In this document: positions 55,618 through 62,938 of the stretch, piece by piece
How the letters are laid out: each line of letters starts with the position of its first letter
Position numbering within the stretch: the first letter of the stretch is position 1
Source of the DNA: CAVTGO01 sp963734275
GTDB taxonomy: Bacteria; Actinomycetota; UBA4738; HRBIN12
DNA: 64,000 nucleotides
NCBI GenBank assembly: GCA_963734275.1
Contig: CAVTGO010000010.1
Span: forward strand, 1-64,000
Direction of reading: 5' to 3'
Notes under the pieces: model-generated
What the model was told of the DNA's origin: nothing
Database searches by the model: none
What the model saw: only the letters and a program-made list of their open reading frames with translations
Translations under genes and position numbers: made by a program

Positions 55618-56829
55618 CTACTCGATCAGGTTGATGATGTTGAACATCGGCATGTACAGGGCCACGACGGCCGCGCCGACAGCCCCGCCGATGACCGCGA
55701 TCAGCAGTGGCTCGATCAGGGAGGTCAGCGCGTCCACCGCGGCCGAGACCTCGCTGTTGTAGAACTCAGAAACCTTCTCGAGCATGACGTCGACGTTCCC
55801 GGTCTCCTCGCCGACGGCCATCATCTGCACCACCATCGGCGGGAAGACCCTGTGCTTGGACAGGGGCTTCGCGATTGCCTCGCCCTCGCGGACGCTGTTC
55901 TTCACGTCGTCGACGGCGTCGGAGATGACCCTGTTGTTGACCGTGTCCTTGACGATGTCCAGGCCCTGCAGGATCGGCACGCCGGCGTGGAGCAGCATCC
56001 CGAGGGTGGACGCGAAGCGGGACAGGGCAACCTTGTGGAACAGCGGCCCGAACACCGGCACCTTGATCTTCGTCGCGTCCACACGGGCGCGGCCCTTGTC
56101 CGTGGCCTTGTACCGCTTCAACCCGAACCACCCGCCGATCGCCAGTCCGAACACGATGTACCAGTAGGTCCGGAACCCGTTGGATGCGGCGAGCAGGAGC
56201 TGGGTGGGCATGGGGAGCTTGCTGTCCAGGCTCGCGTAGATCGTCTCGAACTGGGGAACGACGAACAGCAGCATGGCGCCCATGATCAGCATCACCATGC
56301 AGACCACGACGATGGGATAGGTCATCGCGGACTTGATCTTGCGCCGGAGCTCGACCTCGTTCTCGATCTGGTCGGCCAGCTGAAGCAAGACGTGGTCCAG
56401 CAACCCGCCCGTCTCGCCCGCCCGGATCATCGAGATGAACAGGTTGTTGAAGGCCTTCGGGTGTTTGGCCATGGCCTGTGACAGCGACGCGCCCTGCTCG
56501 ACCTCCGTTCGTACCTGGACCAGGACCTTGGCGAGCTCCTTACTGTCGGTCTGATCGCCGAGGATCGAGAGGGAGCGCAGGATCGGGAGCCCCGAGTTCA
56601 CCATCGTCGCGAACTGGCGGCAGAAGACCGCGACCTGCTTGAGCTTGACGTGTCCGGGACGGAGGTTGATCTCCATCTTGAGACCCGCGTTGGCCTTGCT
56701 CACCTGGACCGGCGTCATGCCCATCTCGCGGAGCTTCTGCAGGACCAGGGTCTCGCTATCGCCGACGAGCTGGCCGCTGACCAGGTTGCCGGTCCGGTCT
56801 CGGACCTTGTAGTCGTAGGTCTGCGGCAT
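55618..56829 (-). CDS. pilC: Type IV pilus inner-membrane platform PilC
   Basis: The 403-residue protein has the two repeated GspF domains: VAVFCRQFATMVNSGLPILR with MIRAGETGGLLDHVLLQLAD, and LSRFASTLGMLLHAGVPILQ with MMAVGEETGNVDVMLEKVSE. Hydrophobic segments lie at about 170-190 (MTYPIVVVCMVMLIMGAMLL), 212-232 and 370-395 (LIEPLLIAVIGGAVGAAVVA). It is the platform on which PilB and PilT act. It follows pilT by 14 bases. Confidence 0.94.
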   Translation of the reverse strand: MPQTYDYKVRDRTGNLVSGQLVGDSETLVLQKLREMGMTPVQVSKANAGLKMEINLRPGHVKLKQVAVFCRQFATMVNSGLPILRSLSILGDQTDSKELAKVLVQVRTEVEQGASLSQAMAKHPKAFNNLFISMIRAGETGGLLDHVLLQLADQIENEVELRRKIKSAMTYPIVVVCMVMLIMGAMLLFVVPQFETIYASLDSKLPMPTQLLLAASNGFRTYWYIVFGLAIGGWFGLKRYKATDKGRARVDATKIKVPVFGPLFHKVALSRFASTLGMLLHAGVPILQGLDIVKDTVNNRVISDAVDDVKNSVREGEAIAKPLSKHRVFPPMVVQMMAVGEETGNVDVMLEKVSEFYNSEVSAAVDALTSLIEPLLIAVIGGAVGAAVVALYMPMFNIINLIE

Positions 56830-56843
56830 CGTTCTCCCTCTTC

Positions 56844-58007
56844 CTACCGGTAGTCGCTCTGGACGAACATGCCGGACGACGCCGCGGCGCCCAACCCGCC
56901 GTCGAAGCTCGCCCCAGCGCCGCCGATCAGGCGGTTCAGCTCCTCCGGGTCGTGGCAGCGCTCGTAGGCCATCTGCTGCGACACCTTGCCGGCCTTCACG
57001 AGGTTGCCGAGCGACTGGTCCATCGTCTGCATCCCGAATCGGCCGCCTGCCTGCATGATCGAGTAGATCTGGTGGGTCTTGCCTTCGCGGATCAGGTTGC
57101 GGACCGCCGGCGTACAGATGAGGACCTCGACGGCCGCCGCTCGGGCGTGTCCGTCCGCGGTCTGCAACAGCTGCTGCGTGACGACACCCTGGAGCGTGGT
57201 CGCGAGCTGGACCCGCACCTGCTGCTGCTGATGCGGCGGGAAGACGTCGATGATGCGGTCGATCGTCTGCGGCGCGTCCTGCGTGTGCAAGGTAGCGAAC
57301 ACGAGGTGGCCCGTCTCGGCCGCGGTGATCGCCGTCGAGATCGTCTCCAGGTCGCGCATCTCTCCCACCAGGATCACGTCGGGGTCCTGGCGCAGCACGT
57401 GCTTGAGGGCCTGCGAGAACGAGTGCGTGTCCGCGCCCACCTCGCGCTGATTCACGATGCAGCGGTTGTGCTTGTGGAGGAACTCGATCGGGTCCTCCAC
57501 GGTCATGATGTGGGCCTGCCGCTCGCGGTTCACGATGTCCACCATGGCCGCCAGCGTGGTCGACTTTCCCGAGCCGGTCGGACCCGTGACCACGACGAAC
57601 CCGCGCGGGTACCGCGCGAGATCGGCCACGACCCCCGGCAGCTCCAGATCCTCGAGCGTCTTGATCTCGTACGGGATCAGGCGGAACGCGGCGCCCAGCG
57701 AGTCGCGCTGGAAGTACACGTTCACGCGGAACCGGGCCTTGCCCGGGAGCGAGTACGACATGTCCAGCTCGAGCTCCTGCTCGAGCCGCTCGCGCATCTT
57801 CTGGGGCAGGATCGCGTAGATCATGCCCTGGAGGCCGCGCGCTTCGAGGACCGGGTACTCCTCCAGCCGGATGAGGTCTCCGTGCAACCGGACGGTGGGC
57901 GGTGCGCCCACCGTGAGGTGCAGGTCCGAGGCTCCCCGCTCGAGGACCACCTCGAGCAGCTCGGGCACCGGGATCTGGCTCTCCTGCTCCTTCGTCGGAA
58001 CGCTCAC
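56844..58007 (-). CDS. pilT: Pilus retraction ATPase PilT
   Basis: PilT drives retraction and twitching. The 387-residue protein shows Walker A VVTGPTGSGKSTTLAAMVDI, the Asp box VEDPIEFLHKHNRCIVNQRE, Walker B LRQDPDVILVGEMRDLETIS, the His box ETGHLVFATLHTQDAPQTID and the diagnostic C-terminal AIRNLIRE-like motif (AVRNLIREGKTHQIYSIMQA). All catalytic residues are present. The start codon lies directly after the pilB stop. Confidence 0.95.
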   Translation of the reverse strand: MSVPTKEQESQIPVPELLEVVLERGASDLHLTVGAPPTVRLHGDLIRLEEYPVLEARGLQGMIYAILPQKMRERLEQELELDMSYSLPGKARFRVNVYFQRDSLGAAFRLIPYEIKTLEDLELPGVVADLARYPRGFVVVTGPTGSGKSTTLAAMVDIVNRERQAHIMTVEDPIEFLHKHNRCIVNQREVGADTHSFSQALKHVLRQDPDVILVGEMRDLETISTAITAAETGHLVFATLHTQDAPQTIDRIIDVFPPHQQQQVRVQLATTLQGVVTQQLLQTADGHARAAAVEVLICTPAVRNLIREGKTHQIYSIMQAGGRFGMQTMDQSLGNLVKAGKVSQQMAYERCHDPEELNRLIGGAGASFDGGLGAAASSGMFVQSDYR

Positions 58008-59696
58008 CTACTTCACCACCCTCGCGATCTCTTCGATCGATGTCAGTCCGGCACGGGCCTTCTGGAGCCCGTCGTCACGGAGCGCTTGCATCCCTTGATC
58101 GATCGCCACGTGGCGGATCGCCTCGGATGAGGCACGCTCCACCGTGAGGCGCTCGATCTCTTCGGTCATCGGCATGACCTCGTACAAGCCGAAGCGCCCG
58201 CGGTATCCCGTGCTCGCGCACGATTGGCAGCCCACCGGGCGGTACATCTCGGCGATCTCGGGCACCTGGTGCTCGGGGAACCCCGCCTCGATCAGCTCGG
58301 CCGGGTCCGGCGCATAGGTCTCCTTACACTTCTCGCACAGTTTCCGGGCCAGCCGCTGGGCCACCACACAGTCCAGGGCCGAAGCGACCAGGAAGGTCTC
58401 GACCTCCATCTCGGTCAGCCGTGTGATGGCGGACGGCGCATCGTTGGTGTGCAGGGAGGACAGGACGAGGTGGCCCGTGAGGGCCGACTCGACCGCGATC
58501 ATGGCGGTCTCGCGGTCGCGGATCTCACCGACGAGGATGATGTCCGGGTCGGCGCGCAGGATCGAGCGCAGCGCCGAAGCGAACGTGAGGCCCGCCTTCG
58601 GGTTGACCTGGATCTGGTTCACACCCGGCAGCCGGTACTCGACCGGATCCTCGACGGTGATGATGTGCCGATCCACCTGGTTCACGATGTTGAGCGTCGC
58701 GTACAGGGTGGTGGACTTGCCCGAGCCCGTCGGCCCCGTCACCAGGATGGCGCCGTACGGGCGGCGGAACGATTTCTCGTAGCTCTTGAACGCGTCGTCG
58801 TTGAACCCCAGGTCCGAGAGTTGGAGCAACGCATTGCTCTTATCGAGGATCCGGATCACGATCTTCTCGCCGTTGACCGTGGGCAGTGTTGCGAGGCGCA
58901 GGTCCAGGCTGCGCGAGCCGACCCGGATGCTGACCCGGCCGTCCTGCGGGATCCGCTTCTCGGCGATGTTGAGGTCCGCCATCACCTTCAGGCGGCTGAT
59001 CAGCCCGTTCTGGATGCTCTTCGGCGAATGCATGACCTCGTGGAGCACGCCATCCACGCGGAACCGGACGCGGACATCCTTCTCGGTGGGTTCGATGTGC
59101 ACGTCGGAAGCCCGGTCGGCGACGGCCTGGGTCATGATCGCCTGGACCAGCTTGACGATGGGCGCGTCCTCGATCGCGGTCTCGGCGCCCCCGAGCTCCG
59201 CGGTCTCGTCGATCAGGTCCGCGGCTTCGGTGGCCAGGGCCTCGACCTGGTCGCCCATCCCCGAGTACTTGTGGATCGCCTGCTCGACGTCGTTCGCGGT
59301 GGCGACAAGGGGCCGGACGTCGCGCCCGGTGATCGTGCGGATATCGTCCAGCGCGTACATGTTCGCCGGATCCGACATCGCGACGAGGAGCTTGCCGTCC
59401 TCCTCGCCGATCGGGATCGCGCGGTAGCGCCGGGACAGTGCCTCGGGCAACAGGGTGGTCGCGGCCGCGTCCACGCGGTAGTCGGTCAGGTCGACGAACT
59501 CGAGGCCGACCTGCTCGGCCAGGGCACGGACGAGATCACGCTCGCGGATGTAGCCGAGGTCGATCAGCACGCGACCGAGCGACTTGGGCGTGTTGCGGTG
59601 CTCCTCGAGCGCACGGTCGAGCTGCTCCTGCTGCAGGAGTCCCTGTTCGAGCAGGATCTGCCCGAGCTGCTTCGGCTTCTTCTTCTCTGTCACCAT
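58008..59696 (-). CDS. pilB: Pilus extension ATPase PilB with MshEN domain
   Basis: The 562-residue protein begins with an MshEN domain (about 8-150). It has two copies of the LGxxLxxxGxI pattern: KQLGQILLEQGLLQQEQLDR and KSLGRVLIDLGYIRERDLVR. In MshE these bind cyclic di-GMP. The ATPase part has Walker A VTGPTGSGKSTTLYATLNIV, Walker B LRADPDIILVGEIRDRETAM and the tetracysteine zinc site (CEKCKETYAPD with CQSCASTGYRGRFGLYEV). It should power pilus extension in response to cyclic di-GMP. Confidence 0.94.
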   Translation of the reverse strand: MVTEKKKPKQLGQILLEQGLLQQEQLDRALEEHRNTPKSLGRVLIDLGYIRERDLVRALAEQVGLEFVDLTDYRVDAAATTLLPEALSRRYRAIPIGEEDGKLLVAMSDPANMYALDDIRTITGRDVRPLVATANDVEQAIHKYSGMGDQVEALATEAADLIDETAELGGAETAIEDAPIVKLVQAIMTQAVADRASDVHIEPTEKDVRVRFRVDGVLHEVMHSPKSIQNGLISRLKVMADLNIAEKRIPQDGRVSIRVGSRSLDLRLATLPTVNGEKIVIRILDKSNALLQLSDLGFNDDAFKSYEKSFRRPYGAILVTGPTGSGKSTTLYATLNIVNQVDRHIITVEDPVEYRLPGVNQIQVNPKAGLTFASALRSILRADPDIILVGEIRDRETAMIAVESALTGHLVLSSLHTNDAPSAITRLTEMEVETFLVASALDCVVAQRLARKLCEKCKETYAPDPAELIEAGFPEHQVPEIAEMYRPVGCQSCASTGYRGRFGLYEVMPMTEEIERLTVERASSEAIRHVAIDQGMQALRDDGLQKARAGLTSIEEIARVVK

Positions 59697-59726
59697 ACCG
59701 AGCTACGTCCTTTGGTCCCGGGTCGC

Positions 59727-60437
59727 CTATCCATCGGCACCCTTTTCGTCGTCCTGAAGCAGCTGCGACAACTCTCTGGCGAGCGAGAACCGGTCGACCT
59801 CCTCGTCGTCGCCGCCGGTGTTCCAGTCGGGCGCAGCCCTCTCCTCCGCAGGCACGGATCCCGGCGCTTCCGCCGTCCCGGGTTCCGCGCCGGAGGGCGG
59901 CTCGTCTGCAGCCGATCGACCCGCGGACACGGCCGGTTCGACGGCGCCCCCGACGGCGGCATCTGCCGAGGTGCTCACGGCGGACGCGACGTCCGCGTGG
60001 ATCACCAAGGGTTGGTCGTCCGGGCGCGGGTCGGGATGCAGGGGCGCACGGGGACGGGCTGCGGGTTTGGGCGGTGCCGGCGTCGATGCCGGCTCGACGG
60101 GACGGATGCCTTCGCGGCGGGACCTGGACTCCTCGGCCGCGAGGAGGGCCTGTTCGATCTGGTCGATCGTGAGCCCCGGCCGGGCGCCGGGCCCGGTCAC
60201 CACGAACGCCGAATAAGGAGACCGTCGCACGTAACACAGCACCTCGGTGCCGTACTGGAGGAAGCCTCGCTCCACGTCGCCCAGCGCGGCCAGACGGATC
60301 CAGGCCGGCTTGACCTTGTCCTCGGCGCCCTCGGGATACGATCCGAGCACCAGACCGTCGCGCGACAGGATCAGACAGCCGCGCACGTCGGTGACGCCAG
60401 CCGCGAGCGAGGCCGCGAGGCCGTTGAAATCATCCAT
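59727..60437 (-). CDS. Roadblock/LC7-like protein with disordered tail
   Basis: The first 100 residues resemble a roadblock/LC7 domain: MDDFNGLAASLAAGVTDVRG, CLILSRDGLVLGSYPEGAED, KPAWIRLAALGDVERGFLQY and YSAFVVTGPGARPGLTIDQI. The last 125 residues are rich in A, P, D and E and look disordered, ending with a short helix (FSLARELSQLLQDDEKG). Roadblock proteins such as MglB regulate small GTPases that set pole choice of pili in Myxococcus. No MglA-like GTPase lies in this window. It is 30 bases upstream of pilB and probably heads that transcript. Confidence 0.7.
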   Translation of the reverse strand: MDDFNGLAASLAAGVTDVRGCLILSRDGLVLGSYPEGAEDKVKPAWIRLAALGDVERGFLQYGTEVLCYVRRSPYSAFVVTGPGARPGLTIDQIEQALLAAEESRSRREGIRPVEPASTPAPPKPAARPRAPLHPDPRPDDQPLVIHADVASAVSTSADAAVGGAVEPAVSAGRSAADEPPSGAEPGTAEAPGSVPAEERAAPDWNTGGDDEEVDRFSLARELSQLLQDDEKGADG

Positions 60438-60524
60438 AGGCGTGCTCCTGTTGAACCATCGGGAACACGCTGGCGCCGCTTGAGGGGGCCGACCTTCGGC
60501 CTGGGCCGTTCGGCCGGTTCGGTG

Positions 60525-61394
60525 CTACCCCCGTACCGAAGGTCCTCGGTCGCCGAGCTCGGACAGCGCCGCGGCGGACATCACGTCCATCGGTGCTGCC
60601 TGACCGGTCCACAGCTCGAACGACAGCGCCGCCTGGTTGAGGAGGAGGCCGAGCCCTCCGTACGCCGCACCGCCCTGCTCGCGTGCGGACGAAAGCAGCG
60701 GGGTGGCGGCCGGCCGGTAGTGGAGATCTACGGCTACGACACCGGGGCCGAGGGGTGGGACCGGCAACGTCTCGCCCCGCGCGCCGAGCGGGGTTGCGTT
60801 CACCACGAGCTCGGCGGCCGCAGCCCCGGCATCCTCGAACGGGACGACCGACACCTCGGTGTCGAGACCCTGGAGCGTCTCCCGCACCGCCTCCCCCCTC
60901 GAGGGCTCTCGCAGCGCCACCGTTAAGGCGCCGAGCCCGCAGCGGGCGAGCGCGAGGGCGCACGCGCGCGCCGCGCCGCCCGCACCGAACAGGAGCGCGG
61001 AGCGACCCGCCGGGTCGAACCCCGCGTCCCGCAACAGGAACCGTTCGAAGCCGGGCGCGTCGGTGTTGTGGCCCGAGGTCGTCTCGGGTCCGACGACGAT
61101 CGTGTTCACCGCCTGCAGACGTCTCGCGTCGTCCGACAGGTCCTCCAGCAGGCGGGCGCACTCGGTCTTGTGCGGCATCGTCACGTTAGCCCCGGCGAAC
61201 CCGAGCGCACGCAGACCGGACAGAGCGTCGCCCACGAGGCCGGGCGGGACCGGCAGCGGGATGTAGATCCAATCCATCCCGAGGGCGATGAAGGCCGAGT
61301 TGTGGATCGTCGGCGACAGACTGTGCGTCACCGGCCACCCGACGACGCCCACCGTGTGGGTGGAGCCGTGCACCCTGGTGCGGCGCTCGGTCAC
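60525..61394 (-). CDS. aroE: Shikimate 5-dehydrogenase
   Basis: The GTG start at 61394 gives VTERRTRVHGSTHTVGVVGW. Shikimate-binding residues are in VTHSLSPTIHNSAF; the catalytic lysine is in NVTMPHKTECARLLEDL with AVNTIV, and the aspartate is in GHNTDAPGFERFL. The NADP loop is LLFGAGGAARACALALARCG. The C-terminus has ELVVNATPLGARGETL and GLGLLLNQAALSFELWTG. Length 289. It is five bases from the mltG stop. Confidence 0.93.
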   Translation of the reverse strand: MTERRTRVHGSTHTVGVVGWPVTHSLSPTIHNSAFIALGMDWIYIPLPVPPGLVGDALSGLRALGFAGANVTMPHKTECARLLEDLSDDARRLQAVNTIVVGPETTSGHNTDAPGFERFLLRDAGFDPAGRSALLFGAGGAARACALALARCGLGALTVALREPSRGEAVRETLQGLDTEVSVVPFEDAGAAAAELVVNATPLGARGETLPVPPLGPGVVAVDLHYRPAATPLLSSAREQGGAAYGGLGLLLNQAALSFELWTGQAAPMDVMSAAALSELGDRGPSVRG

Positions 61395-61398
61395 GCCG

Positions 61399-62487
61399 TC
61401 ACTCGCCGCAGTCGATGCGGTTCTGCTCGTGGTCCTGGAACGTGACCCCGAACTCATGGTGGCCGTCCTCGCCGCACAGGACGTAGTAGAAGAACTCGGT
61501 CTCGTCCGGCTCGAGGGCGGCGCGTAACGAGGCGAGGCCCGGGCTCGCGATCGGCGTCGGTGGCAGCCCCGCGTTGATCCGCGTGTTGTACGGGCTGTTG
61601 AACTCGAGATCGGAGAACGAGAGCTGGCCGTCGGGCGTCGGGTCGTCGTAGAGCAAGGTCGCGTCGATCCCGAGGACCATGTCGGTCTCCAGCCGGTTGT
61701 AGATCACGCCGGCGATCACCGGGCGCTCCTCCTCGAGCGCGGCCTCCTCCTCGATCATCGAGGCGACGATCACCACCTCGTAGGGCGTGAGGCCGAGCGC
61801 CTCGGCGTTCTCCCATGGCAGGGCCTCGGCTTCGGTCTCGAACTGGTCAAGGAGCCGCTCGATGACGTCAGGGGCCGTGGTCCCCTCGGCGAGGAACTCG
61901 TAGGTCTCGGGGAACAGGAACCCCTCGGGGCCGACGGCGCCCGCCGGTAGATAGGGATCCAACGTCCAGTCACGTTCCTGCGTCGCCTTCAGGAACTTCG
62001 CGGACGGGATGCCGAGGCCCTCCTCGACGCGCTCGGCGATCTGCGTGAGGCGGTAGCCCTCGGGGATCGTCAGCCGGACGGTGGGCACCGGCTCGGGCGG
62101 CGTCGTGAGCGCCTCGAACGCCTCGTCGGGCGTCATGTTCGTCGTGAGGACGAACGATCCTGAGCGGAACTCCCCCTCCAACCCGCTGCGGCGGAGCAGC
62201 CATTTCGAGACGAGGCCGCACCGGACGACGCCCTGCTCGTGGAGCCCGTCGACGATCGTCGAACCGTTCGCGCCCTCGGCGACCTCGAACGCGAGCGGGT
62301 CCCTCGGGCCCGATGCCTCCTGGCACCACGAGTAGTACCGGGTCGCCCAGATCGCGCCCCCGACGAGCGCGAGGACGACCGCCAGGCCGACCCACGTACC
62401 CCACCGCCGTCGGCGTCGGGGGGCTCGGTGTCGACCGGGAGCGTCCAGGTCGGGAGGGGCGGTGTCCTGCATCCGGGGAGGCAGCAT
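61399..62487 (-). CDS. mltG: Endolytic murein transglycosylase MltG
   Basis: MltG cuts nascent glycan strands and sets chain length. A cytoplasmic basic segment (HRAPRRRRRWGTW) precedes one membrane helix (VGLAVVLALVGGAIWATRYY, about residues 31-50). A LysM-like part follows (LTIPEGYRLTQIAERVEEGL), then the YceG catalytic domain with the active glutamate in VVIVASMIEEEAALEEERPV, followed by GIDATLLYDDPTPDGQLSFS and YNTRINAGLPPTPIASPGLA. Length 362; ATG 62472 is an alternative start. Confidence 0.93.
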   Translation of the reverse strand: MLPPRMQDTAPPDLDAPGRHRAPRRRRRWGTWVGLAVVLALVGGAIWATRYYSWCQEASGPRDPLAFEVAEGANGSTIVDGLHEQGVVRCGLVSKWLLRRSGLEGEFRSGSFVLTTNMTPDEAFEALTTPPEPVPTVRLTIPEGYRLTQIAERVEEGLGIPSAKFLKATQERDWTLDPYLPAGAVGPEGFLFPETYEFLAEGTTAPDVIERLLDQFETEAEALPWENAEALGLTPYEVVIVASMIEEEAALEEERPVIAGVIYNRLETDMVLGIDATLLYDDPTPDGQLSFSDLEFNSPYNTRINAGLPPTPIASPGLASLRAALEPDETEFFYYVLCGEDGHHEFGVTFQDHEQNRIDCGE

Positions 62488-62512
62488 ACCGGGCGTGCCC
62501 GGAGCGCCCGGG

Positions 62513-62938
62513 TCAGTCCCGGGGTGCCCCGTCCAGGTACGACTGGAGGATCACGGTGGCGGCCGACCGATCCACCAGCTTGCGGCGATCGCGGGCCTTC
62601 GACCCCGCCGAGCGGAGCGCCCGCTCCGCTTCGACGGTCGACAGGCGCTCGTCGTGGAGCTCGACCGGCACCGGAAGGAACCCGCTGAGGGCCTCGGCGA
62701 ACCGTTCGGCGTGATGGGCGCGCTCCCCCGCCTCCCCAGTGAGCCGCAAGGGGTGGCCGAGGACCACCAGCGTCACGTCATGCTCGCGGACGAGCTCCGC
62801 GATCGCGCGAAGGTCTGCCGGTGCCCCCGTCCGCACCGTCCCGAGGGGGACCGCCAGTCGCCGCTCGGCGTCGGAGATCGCCACGCCGATCCTCGCGTCG
62901 CCGAGGTCGAGCCCGAGGACCCGGCCGGGCTCAGTCAC
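62513..62938 (-). CDS. ruvX: RuvX/YqgF-type nuclease
   Basis: The GTG start at 62938 overlaps the alaS end by 8 bases. The 141-residue RNase H-fold protein has VLGLDLGDARIGVAISDAER (first acidic residue), TLVVLGHPLRLTGEAGERAH and VELHDERLSTVEAERALRSA (conserved ER pair), and an acidic residue in KLVDRSAATVILQSYLD. It processes pre-16S rRNA in characterised cases, and a Holliday-junction role is also proposed. Order alaS-ruvX-mltG-aroE is typical of Actinomycetota. Confidence 0.92.
   Translation of the reverse strand: MTEPGRVLGLDLGDARIGVAISDAERRLAVPLGTVRTGAPADLRAIAELVREHDVTLVVLGHPLRLTGEAGERAHHAERFAEALSGFLPVPVELHDERLSTVEAERALRSAGSKARDRRKLVDRSAATVILQSYLDGAPRD

Noticed and set aside
58224..60926. 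Plus-strand open frame of 900 residues opposite pilB
   Set aside because: It covers pilB, the roadblock gene and part of aroE on the other strand and has no recognisable domain.
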